64,000 bases of DNA, taken from positions 6,390,630-6,454,629 of the forward strand of contig JALPQD010000075.1 of assembly GCA_023101885.1 (NCBI GenBank). The letters run 5' to 3'. The position numbers and the translations under genes were made by a program. This DNA is from Typhlomys cinereus. Its lineage: Eukaryota; Chordata; Mammalia; Rodentia; Platacanthomyidae. Every line of letters begins with the position of its first letter. The first letter of the stretch is position 1. Below, in pieces: positions 55,541 to 64,000 of this stretch. The notes under the pieces were generated by a model that saw only the letters and a list, made by a program, of their open reading frames with translations, was not told the DNA's origin and did no database searches.

Positions 55541-56639
55541 AACGCCTGCACACAAGGTGGAAGGATCGGACCAGGCAAATGATGATCCCGCAGCTCAGAC
55601 CGGAACCGTTTCTTGCAGAAACAGGTACTTAATTGAGATGATGGAGCCGAGTCCCTGGCTCTGGTGGAGACCGCTGGACTTTTCAGGAAGCTCCGTGGTA
55701 AGAGAAGCACAAGCACCCAGGGTGAAGGCGACGCAGGAGGGTGATGTGCACCTGGTCCCGCCAGACTCTTTCCCTCCTCTGCCCTCACGCAAAGCCGCGC
55801 AGGGTCTGACATTCGTTGTTGGCCACCAAGAGTAAAGAGCCAATAAGAAACCAAAGAGATACCTTTTCTGAAGGTTCTTGTTGGCTCCTCCTCACACTCA
55901 GCACACGCACCTCCCACATGCCGCAGACACACGTGCACAGTGTTACAGACAGTAAAGCCCAAAGGAGGGACGTGACACCCGGTCTTCTCACTACTCCGGC
56001 TGCCGGGACTATCAAAAAGAATGGACTCTGAGATTTAAAGCTCCCCCAAAATCTCTCTGGGAGCAGAGAGAGGGACTGGTGCCAGCAAGAGGCGGAGTTA
56101 GTTTCTCAAAAGAAGCGTCACACAGCCGGGGAAGCCTTGCGGAACAGTGGGCAGAACGGCTCCCGAAGCAGAGCTGCTGAGCCGTGCACATCTCATCTCC
56201 ATCTCCTGCTGTCTGTTGAAACTCGTGTCTTCCCCCTGGATTCTGGAGAAAGAGACTCAGACCTTGGACTCAGACCTTCCCAACATGGCCATATTGAATG
56301 GATTTCTTTTTCTGCTTTTTACTGTCATTTTGAATTCTTACTAATTTAAGAAGACAGACAGGCAGCTGAGCAGGAGGTGCAGACCTGGTTCCCGTGGCCG
56401 GGCAACACTACATCCTCTCCTGCACTCCCGCACACGGGCACATGCACGCATACACGCACTGCCCTGTGTGCATGCACTTAGGGATGTGCTCATCATCACA
56501 TGTGTCCTCCCCAGGACACAGGGTCGAGCACCAGTAGTTCTCAACACCACAGCCTCTGTAACACTCCCTCTCCTTAAAGTCTGTTGTTGGATTCATCTTC
56601 CTGTGGTCGAATAAATGCAGAAGTCAAACAACTAGGGGA
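55541..56639. other. Unassigned sequence
   Basis: A 209-codon minus frame (55333-55962) spans the B1 and microsatellite above and is not a gene. The CA/GC-rich stretch at 56415-56470 is simple. Nothing else is recognised. Confidence 0.4.
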
Positions 56640-56960
56640 ACAAGCTTATGACTCTCGGTTCCAGGTTATCGGCGTGGCAGAAGAGTTCATACCAACCTCA
56701 GGACTGAGGGAGCCGACCACACCAATCCACAGCGAGAGCTGAGAGAGGGACGTAATTTCTTCTCATTAGCATCCCAGCGTGCTGAACCAGCTCTCTCCGT
56801 CCTAGCCGCTGGCCTAGGAGTGGCCCGTACGCTGTGGGCGGGACCTGCCACGTCAATTACATAGCCCCCTCCCACATCAATTACACAGCCCTCCACAGGC
56901 TCGCTCCAAGGCAACGACTCCTTACCGACCAGAGAGACACCCAAAGGTGAAGTTAGCATC
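56640..56960 (-). mobile_element. Diverged LTR related to 2818-3221
   Basis: 'aacaagcttatgactctcgg', 'ttccaggttatcggcgtggc', 'gagggagccgaccacaccaa' and 'agctctctccgtcctagccg' parallel 'ggttacagttctcagtccag', 'ggccgagggaactaaccaca' and 'cagctctcggt' of the solo LTR. It contains a short internal duplication (catcaattacacagcccnc twice at 56852-56892). Confidence 0.5.
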
Positions 56961-57784
56961 TGCAGCTAATTGCTCTAGTTCTAGAAGGTAAAGTTTGCTT
57001 TTGCCTTTTGAAAACATCTTTCTCTAAGATAGGTCAGCCTCCAGGGCCTCTCTTCTATAGTTCTCCTAAAATTGTGTCTATTGGCCTTTGAAAAAAGAGT
57101 ATAGTATATGTCTCTGAAAAATACAGGGAAATAGACAAGGTGTAGAAATGACAAAGATAGGAGATAACAGAGTCAAGAAGGCTTGAAAATTCCTTTCATC
57201 ATAGGTTCCCTGCCTAGGGATTTGAAACATGTACCTGTCTCTGGCTCCTACCTGTTTTCCTAGCAATCCCACCAGCCTTGGGGCTTTAACTTCATTTCTG
57301 GAGGTAAAACCCCCACCTTCCTTACCTCTTCTGCTTACAGATCTGGAGTAGAGTCTGCTGACTGAGGTGGAGTTGACATTCACGGCTGCAGGAGTCCCGC
57401 TCTTTAGTGTTAGATTAGCTTTACGGGGTGAGAACATCGGGGCATCAGAGAACTGGGCAGAAGGATGGCTGATTGACATGGGGACTTTTTCCTGTGCTTA
57501 CAAGTTCTGGAGGATAAACGAGAGGCTTCCTTCTTACAAAGTCCAAGTGGACCACATCAGAGGAGAGGAGTATGTCACAGCAAAATAACTGTCAGCACTT
57601 GCTAATTAAGCATGCGACAATGCTATTTGTTAAATCTGCTAGAAGCACCGAGAGCTCACTGGCTTGGAGGAACGAAGCACTTGGCAATGTCAGACAGTCT
57701 AGCGATGACAAAATAGTCATGTCAGAATATGCCACCATCCTGTTCCGCTCTAAGGTTGCTAACGCTGTGGATCTTGAAGCCCTT
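56961..57784. other. Unassigned sequence
   Basis: Frames at 57078-57479 (-) and 57367-57787 (+) are unrecognised. No clear repeat. Confidence 0.35.
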
Positions 57785-57905
57785 TAGGAACGGTGGTTCC
57801 AACCACTGAGAACACGGAACACTTGCCTGGGGAGATGCAGTTTTGGGGGCCTGAGCCCCAGCTGCACCTGAGGGAGCAGGAATCTGTCATTCAGACACTA
57901 CTGAA
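57785..57905 (+). mobile_element. MER5-type (hAT-Charlie) relic
   Basis: 'ggaacggtggttccaaccac', 'acttgcctggggagatgcag' and 'gggggcctgagccccagctg' follow the MER5 5' half (gtggttctcaacc ... cctgggaacttgttagaaatgc ... aggccccaccccag). Confidence 0.5.
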
Positions 57906-58039
57906 GACTTCAGATCTTTATCTGCAAATTAGAGGTAATTATATTCGCCCTGGGATTGATGTAGCCCTTACGGATATTTTAGGATATTGCTCAGCAGCAT
58001 TTTTAACTGAACGGTGAGCACTGTGAAAAGCCACCCAAC

Positions 58040-58690
58040 TTACTATGAATCAGAGAAGGGTAAATGCAAACCTCTACCACGTGCCTGTGACCAGGAGAGG
58101 CAACAGGAACTACTGACAATTAGAAAGAAATTGCTTCAAGTACTCTGGAAAACCTCACAGCAGTGTAGTAAGTGCATTTACCTATGACCTAGCAACCCTC
58201 ACACATCTAGGCGATTGATTGGCCAAGAGATCTGAATCACATGTCGATACAGAAGCCCCCATTCACAGCCCCGTGGTTCCAATACCCAAGAAGAAGACAT
58301 AACTCAATTGTCCATCACCTGCTAGGTGAAAAAACAGATGAAATAGTCCAAGAACTAAAAACTGCTGAGCAATAGGGAGGAACAAAATAGGAGGAGGAGC
58401 AGAGATACGTGCAAAGAAGGGATGAAAGTCGGTAACAAACAACGCATGTTGCTTGATGTCCTTCATAGAACAGTCTAGAAAAGGCAGTACTTATAGTGAC
58501 CAAAGATGGCCGGTTGTCAGTGCCCAGCGGTCAAGAGGGAGGGTTACCTGCAGAGAAACTCAGGGACTTTCATAGGGATCTCCTGTATCTTGATTATGTG
58601 ACGACATGACATGCCTACCGTAACTATGTGTTTAGTGCACATGTACTTCAGATGCCTGAATTTATTTATTATAAATAACGACTTAACAGA
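58040..58690 (+). mobile_element. Ancient L1 (L1M) ORF2 end and 3' UTR
   Basis: 'acctatgacctagcaaccct' then 'acataactcaattgtccatc', 'cacctgctaggtgaaaaaac', 'ctcctgtatcttgattatgt' and 'catgtacttcagatgcctga' follow the L1M order through its 3' end. The frame is broken. Confidence 0.7.
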
Positions 58691-58969
58691 GCTAGAAAAA
58701 AATAATTTCTCAATATTCAGTCTCACTTTCAGAACGTCCCTAAGCCTTTTTCCTTGACACAGGAAGCACGTGGTCCTCACTTACATGTGGCCAATGTCAT
58801 CTCTTATGGGACACTTGGTTAGGCTCAGGGTGGACTCAAGGCATTTGACTACCCCATTCCTCAGCCAGAGGAGTAGAAGCAATACTAGAAGCTTCCAGAA
58901 TCCAGCAGAGCCAGCGAGCTCTCCAGACATAGCTTGGGGGGCCGTGGCTGACATGAAGTCCACACTTCT
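58691..58969. other. Unassigned sequence
   Basis: No gene or repeat recognised. Confidence 0.3.
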
Positions 58970-59643
58970 CTGTTCCCTTGGTGATATGCTGACTTCCCAC
59001 AACCCTGTTCTCAGAGAGCGCTGGCCACCAAGTTGGTCAGCTTAAGCCTTACCGAAGAGACAGTGGGGCTGAGAGGAAAACGCCAGTCCTGAGTATGTGG
59101 GATGCTCAGGGAGATGTCAGAGCCTGTGACTTGCCTGTTGAGAACAACATTCATCCACCCATTTTGTTGAAAATAATCAGAAGCTCACTACTCTCCAAAT
59201 GGCTGGGTGGGCTGGTGTTCAAATAATCACCATGTATCTCATCTGTTCATGTGGTGGAAGGCTGACTGAAATGACTCAGTCAACGGCCATTGCCCCAGAG
59301 CCTCTACTTGAGCATTGGATAGTGTCTGAGCTTGAGCTGTTTTGAATATAGAGTCTGAAACTTGCACTGGGTGCAAGTGTTTTGTGTGCAGCACGTTCCC
59401 AGGGTGAGGAGGCTGAATGGGGAGGAAAGTTGGTGGAGACTGTAGCTGGGCTGCAGTCAACAAGTAGGTGCAGTAGCTCGGGGTCACTTGAGGAAGACTG
59501 AAGAACCCTCGTCCATCCTGGGAAGGAGCCTGAGATAATCATCGACTGGAGGCAGAACATTTAGTTTGACTTTGGGCTTTGGAGGTTCCGCTGGTCCTGC
59601 CACTCTGGGGTTGTGGGAAGTCAGCATATCACCAAGGGAACAG
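58970..59643. repeat. Perfect 36-bp inverted repeat, 602-bp spacer
   Basis: The arm at 58970-59005 (ctgttcccttggtgatatgc then tgacttcccacaaccc) is the exact reverse complement of 59608-59643. Identity stops sharply on both sides of each arm. The spacer has no recognised repeat or gene. Confidence 0.95.
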
Positions 59644-59689
59644 CAGAGATTTTTGCCTGGAGGCAGGAGGTGTCACAGTCACTCTTTCT

Positions 59690-60035
59690 GTTGCTGTGAG
59701 ACTCAAGAAACTGAAGGAAGGAAAGGAGATTTGTTTTGCTTACAGTTCCAGAGGGGAGGTGCAGTTCATTATGATGGAAAAGACACGGCTGGCTGGTAAA
59801 AACTGGAGGAGGCTTAGGTCACCGACATCATGGTGGCTAAGAGAGCGAGCTGCAGACTGCAAGAGCAGGCTCCCAGCAGAAGCAGGGAGGGGCCAACCAA
59901 CCTCAAGGCCACTCCCTGCGATGTGCCTTCCTCCAGCAAGCTCCACCTCGTAAGGTTGCCACAGCCTTCTCAAACATCAGCTAAGGATTCAAACACATGA
60001 GCCAATGGGGCCCACTCGTGTTCAAAGCATGAGAG
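59690..60035 (-). mobile_element. MaLR LTR (MT/ORR1-like)
   Basis: 'tttctgttgctgtgagactc', 'ttttgcttacagttccagag', 'cattatgatggaaaagacac', 'cgatgtgccttcctccagca' and 'aacacatgagccaatggggc' run in reverse-LTR order to the TG end. It is one of the better preserved MaLR copies here. Confidence 0.8.
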
Positions 60036-61484
60036 GAGGGGGAGGAATCATGTCCCATTGTGCCCTCCAAGGGCACATCCCCACCCCAGGCCTCAGCTGC
60101 TACCTCCTTACACGGAACCAAGCTGTAAACCAGCCTTTAGCACCTGTGCCTTAGGGAGACTTTCCAGGTACAAACTTCAGCAATGGCTTTTGCAAAGTCA
60201 TTTTCCAGTGACTCCCAGCTTCTATCCCTGGAGGTTCCCCATTCCAGGCAGTGTGATTGGATGAAGGTTCAAGGCACACAGATAGGGTCCACATCCGTGC
60301 GTGCTCAGAAGGGCTTCCTGGAGCCACACCCAAGTCAGGTGAGTGGCAGGGTATGCCACTGCAGAGAATCTGGGCCCAGGGGAGGGTGTTCTACTGATCA
60401 AAGATGCACATAGCTCACAACTCTGAAGAAGTTACCAGGTGGGACAGACGGTTCATTCTGAGCCATTGGTGTCGTTTGGAGGCGGGAAGGTGAGTGTTAC
60501 GTTTCCACATGTCCAGGAGAAACAGAGGTTCAAGATCGTCACCACACACCCCTCATCCCGAGACTAAGCCACATTCCAAATGAGCACGTAGAGGAGGAGC
60601 ATTGCATCGACGTTAGTGGCATCTGCTTCCTCCGGGGCCAGTGCACTTCCTGCCCTTGTATCTTGCACGTCCAGTGGAAGTCCTGGATCTGCATGGAAGA
60701 AAGGTGTGTGGAGCAATTTGCTTCTCCAGCCCATAACCTGCACACTTGCAACTAGAGCTCCGAGGGTGACCGGACATTTGCCAAATGGCCCATGGGAGAG
60801 TCCGTGCTCTTTGAATTTTTCTTCGGCAGCAGGAAGGGCTCAGCCCTTGCGCCATGTTCTGAAATATCAGCTGAATGTGCCCTGCGTGTTCAGTGAAGGT
60901 CATCGCACCTGGAGCCGGAGGCAACGTCTTGTTCTTGGAGAAGTTCACATCCTGGAACATAACTCTTGCCAACTCCTCCTCACAGAGGGGACTCAACCCT
61001 CCAGGCAGCTCGAAAGGGGAAGTCACAGGGCAAGAGGAGGGAGCGCAGATAAGCTCTTAATAACAAAACCCTTTTCTGAACAATGGTCCTTGCCTGTCTA
61101 GAAATTTCCAGGTCCTGGCTGAACACCTTGGGTAACAGCCGGGGCCAGCCTATCCCCAGAGGGTACTTGACACTCAATAAAAAGCCTGTGCTGATTTAAA
61201 CAGTTCCAGAACAGCAGACAAACAGGAACACACCTTTCAACTAGGAGTGAGTGTAAAGAAGTAATGGAATACTTTCATTTCAAATGAACAGTCTGACTGT
61301 AAACCAGACAGCTGATAAAAAGCATCTGCTATAACAAGGCCACAGGCATGTTTACAATGAATAATCAGCTGGTAAAACATTGGCCTCACCTGGGATTAAG
61401 GCCGAGCTGGTGTCTCAAGTGTGAGTCTTTGTCATCCCCTTAGAACCATGGTCTTTCATAACAGGTGCAGTATACAGGAAGCAG
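60036..61484. other. Unassigned block with an AATAAA-bearing 3'-end-like string
   Basis: About 1.4 kb with no recognised repeat. At 61174-61200 'actcaataaaaagcctgtgc' then 'tgatt' resembles an mRNA 3' end (AATAAA plus downstream T-rich). A 161-codon plus frame at 60616-61101 overlaps a 137-codon minus frame, and neither is recognisable. Confidence 0.3.
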
Positions 61485-61512
61485 AGAGAGAGAAAGAGAG
61501 AGAGAGAGAGCT
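61485..61512. repeat. (GA)n microsatellite
   Basis: GAGAGA run with one GAAA interruption. Confidence 0.9.
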
Positions 61513-61984
61513 CATATGCATGCTATTTGACTCAACATTACTGGACTCTGATGTTTCACATATGCAGTTGCGTGCACCTCACCTTGGGTGAGACTATGTT
61601 TGTGGAGGGGAGCATGAAGAGGGGTGGGGGATTTGGGCAGGGGAGGCATGCATAAGCTCACAGAGAACAGAAAGTAGGCCGAGTGGAAACAGGCTCCATG
61701 TGATATGTATAATTCCACACAGGCACTGGCTACCTTCATAACCACGGCTATTACTGCTGCCGCGTGGGAGAGATGTGTGTTCTCAGTAGCCCCTCGAGAC
61801 AAAGTGCATTTTCCACAGTGGGAGGTGTTCAGGCTCCAAGGATTCTTCCGTGTGCATCTCCTCTTGCACAATGCTTTGACCCATATCCATGTGCTGACGC
61901 CACACTTGTGAACAGATCCTGAAGACTGCATGATGGGATTTGGTTGAGGTTCTGAGGGTAGACTTCAATTAGACCACTTCCTTA
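61513..61984. other. Unassigned sequence
   Basis: No gene or repeat recognised. Confidence 0.35.
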
Positions 61985-62140
61985 ACACGGTGACATGTTG
62001 CCAGCTATATAAGCCTTAGTTTCCTCATCTGAAAAAAAAACCACAGTTTTACAGCACAATGCTGTAAGAATAAATAAATTACATAATGAACCTAATGATA
62101 ATAGTGCAGTGCTAGGCACAAAGTAAATGCTCAATTACTG
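61985..62140 (-). mobile_element. MIR SINE, 3' part, interrupted by a young SINE
   Basis: 'agccttagtttcctcatctg' then a run of A, 'gctgtaagaataaataaatt', 'agtgcagtgctaggcacaaa' and 'gtaaatgctcaattactg' follow MIR in the ...cctcatctgtaaaat...gcctggcac..agtaagtgctcaataa order. The last bases reappear at 62402-62424 after the inserted SINE. The orientation call follows usual MIR naming and is tentative. Confidence 0.75.
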
Positions 62141-62401
62141 GGCTGAAGAGATGGCTCAGGGGTTAGGCCTCTCCCTTGCTAGGCGGAAGGTCCTGAGTTC
62201 GGATCCTAGACCCCACGTATAGACACCGGGCGGAAGCGGGGGTGGAGCCTGTGAATCCCGGGGCAGAGTAAACAAGGAGGAGGTGGAGGTGGTCCATGGT
62301 GGTTCCCGAATTCATCTGTGGTTCTACACACACACACATATATACACATACATGCATACACACACGCATACATGCACAGTTGAATAAATAATAAATAAAA
62401 A
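62141..62401 (+). mobile_element. Young lineage-specific SINE, subfamily A, with perfect 23-bp target duplication
   Basis: Head ggctgaagagatggctcagg then ggttaggcctctcccttgc; 'gtcctgagttcggatcctag', 'gtggagcctgtgaatcccgg', 'ggcagagtaaacaaggagga', 'atggtggttcccgaattcat', a CA-rich segment (62326-62380) and a tail of (ATAAATA)-type A/T sequence. The 23 bp at 62118-62140 (acaaagtaaatgc...) recur exactly at 62402-62424. The perfect duplication and intact box A mark a recent insertion. Confidence 0.95.
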
Positions 62402-62603
62402 ACAAAGTAAATGCTCAATTACTGACGATAACTGTGGACATCATCTACCAGGAGACTTTTCATGCATCTAATATGCTTCAATGCGCCTGGCTTATCTGTC
62501 TTCAAGGCAGCCTGCTTCCCTGAGCTGCACATTCGAATTTTATTTTGATGTGGGACGTGAGAGCATAAAGCTCCGTAGCAGTTATCTGTCAACAGTTATA
62601 GCC
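62402..62603. other. Right target duplication and unassigned DNA
   Basis: 62402-62424 is the second copy of the target duplication. The rest is unassigned. Confidence 0.5.
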
Positions 62604-62803
62604 AAAGGTCATGGACTGGGGTTAAAGCATTTGGACCTGAGTTCAGATCTCAGCCTATATAAAAATGTTGAGTGCACATGGCAGTTTCGGAAGGTGGATC
62701 CTGGAAAACTCCAGAGCAAAGCACTATGGAAGTAGTGCAACCCAGGATGATTTCTAATGTTGCCCTTGGGCGTCCACAGGCACACACACTAAAGTGTCCT
62801 CTT

Positions 62804-62851
<48 letters not shown>
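62604..62851 (+). mobile_element. Lineage-specific SINE, subfamily B, with (CA)n tail
   Basis: 'atggactggggttaaagcat' (degraded head), 'ggacctgagttcagatctca', 'ggatcctggaaaactccaga', 'gcaaagcactatggaagtag', 'acccaggatgatttctaatg', 'ggcgtccacaggcacacaca', then a CA tail to 62851. Confidence 0.87.
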
Positions 62852-62853
<2 letters not shown>

Positions 62854-63652
62854 GGAGGTGTGGTCAAGGACATGAAAAAGTTATAATAATTTAAGCTACA
62901 ACCAAACTTAACCTGTGTCAATGTTGGTTCCTTACTTAACTAACCAGTGAAAAGCAGGGAAAGAAATTTCTTCAGTACAGCCATACTGGGGAGAGAGTAT
63001 CCAATGTCCCAGCCATCTTGCTGCTAGTATTTTGATATGGAACCTGGATTCAACAGAAGAGACTGTGTACCTCCGGCCAAGGTGTGTTTCCACCTAGACT
63101 GTCTTGTTATTCTTCGTCTCCAAGTCCCTCTTGTTAGGTGATCTAACAAGTTTGTCAGAGCTGTGAGAAATCTCTTTGGGGAGACAAATTCTTCTTCTGG
63201 TTAGCGCCAGATCGGACAAGTTTTCAGTGCTATGTGAAGTCCCTCTCTCTGTTCCTAACATGAAATTCCTGAGAAAGTCCAAATTCTCAGGGATTAGTCA
63301 TCAGAGCTAGAGTGGCAGGGGAGGGAGCATGCGCTCCTTTAGCATCCCTGTGTCCCCTGGTTACACTGTGTGCAGCGTTGTAACAAGACTGCCGGATATT
63401 TCACTCAACATGCCTCCTGTCTGTGTCATGCTGAAGTCATACCTAGTGAAGTCATTAGAGTAAATGACTACACAAGAAAAGAAGAAATAATTCAATCCAG
63501 TACCCTATGCTTTCTCTTCAAGAAATTGGGGGGGGGATCGAGCAAACTGAAGCTGAAGGTAATAAGAAATAACAGAAACCAATGGTGCAGAAAAGAACAG
63601 CTAAACCTAGTGAAATAGAAGCTGGTTCTTAGAGAAGATCAATAAAGTTGAC
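62852..63652. other. Unassigned, small hairpin at 63130-63150
   Basis: 'cttgttag' and 'ctaacaag' form an 8-bp stem with a 5-nt loop. Otherwise no gene or repeat is recognised. Confidence 0.35.
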
Positions 63653-63730
63653 AAGGGCCAGGGTCTAGTTCAGTGGTAAGCATGCTCCTAGCATATGCAA
63701 GGCCTGAGTTAGGTCCCCAGTCATAATGAC
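63653..63730 (+). mobile_element. ID SINE
   Basis: 'agggccagggtctagttcag' then 'tggtaagcatgctcctagca', 'tatgcaaggcctgagttagg' and 'tccccagtcataatga'. Both tRNA promoter boxes are present, though mutated. Confidence 0.8.
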
Positions 63731-63879
63731 AAAAAGGAAAAATCAGCTTCTTCGAATTCTGAAAATTAATAAGAGGCTTATAACAATCCAAGGAATGTTT
63801 GTTTGTTCGGATAAAATTGAATAGCATACCAGTGGTCAGTTTTATGGCATTTTCCCACACCCCACCTGGGTTCATGTGG

Positions 63880-64000
63880 CCTCAGATCTAAGGCGGCTGT
63901 GATGGATCTAGAACCACTGGGAGGTGGCCGTCTGGGTATGTCTATAAGAGATTATTTAGATTAGGTTAATGGAGATCATGGTGCCCTGCTGTGGGTTGGG
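63880..64000 (+). mobile_element. Rodent LTR (MaLR-like), cut by the window edge
   Basis: 'tggatctagaaccactggga', 'gtctataagagattatttag', 'attaggttaatggagatcat' and 'gccctgctgtgggttggg' match the 5' part of the LTR family seen at 45800-46205. Confidence 0.65.

Noticed and set aside
55333..55962. 209-codon minus-strand frame, the longest in the window
   Set aside because: It starts in unique DNA but runs through antisense B1 and the (GA)n(GT)n tract (Ser-Leu and His-Thr runs). No protein similarity is visible.
63130..63150. 8-bp perfect hairpin in unique DNA
   Set aside because: Hairpins this short are expected by chance in 64 kb. No conserved RNA family fits.
63653..63730. tRNA-Ala-like sequence with both internal promoter boxes
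   Set aside because: It is an ID SINE. It does not close an acceptor stem and has no intact anticodon arm.

Overview
This window looks like nuclear DNA from a rodent. The evidence is the mix of dispersed repeats: 7SL-derived B1 monomers, ID-type tRNA-Ala-derived SINEs, B1-ID fusions, several recognisable B3/B2-type SINEs, MaLR (MT/ORR1-like) solo LTRs, L1 3' ends with purine-rich 3' UTRs, and very many (CA)n tails. The commonest young SINE has a B2/B3-like tRNA head ('gagatggctcag.ggttaag') and a body I do not know from mouse or rat. That suggests Myodonta outside the mouse/rat lineage, perhaps a dipodoid such as a jerboa or jumping mouse. The species call is inference only.

No intact protein-coding gene is visible. 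The one clear gene-derived sequence is a 5'-truncated, frameshifted processed pseudogene of NSA2 (TINP1, a ribosome biogenesis factor) at about 13.57-14.39 kb. A small relic at about 5.05 kb looks like the 5' half of tRNA-Glu(CTC), flanked by imperfect direct repeats. A few segments have exon-like splice signals. The best is a 186-bp minus-strand segment at 35206-35391 with a strong polypyrimidine-AG acceptor, a GTAAGT donor and an open frame. Others are at 28092-28198 (+) and near 26558 (-). All are predictions.

Layout: 0-10.8 kb is unique sequence with scattered SINEs, one solo LTR, an AT-rich tract and an MLT1 LTR. At 10.86-12.37 kb a 5'-truncated L1 sits inside an older MLT1/MST-type LTR. 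At 13.5-18.4 kb lie the NSA2 pseudogene, a solo LTR nested in an older LTR, an L1 3' UTR relic, three SINEs and an MLT1 LTR. 18.4-26 kb is L1-rich and also holds a hAT-Charlie relic. 26-35.7 kb is mostly unique, with a Tigger element and candidate exons. 35.7-39.1 kb is a patchwork of old L1, Tigger, L2 and LTR pieces. 39-49.6 kb is unique sequence with ID, B1, B3 and MER5 relics and a CA-rich minisatellite. 49.6-52.7 kb is the longest repeat-poor block and contains the most CpG-rich stretch. 52.7-64 kb returns to SINEs, ancient L1, MaLR LTRs, a perfect 36-bp inverted repeat, and a young SINE with perfect 23-bp target duplications.

Nothing in the window works as an operon or a defence or biosynthetic system. 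It reads as intergenic or large-intron DNA whose interest lies in the nesting and dating of insertions and in a possibly undescribed SINE family.
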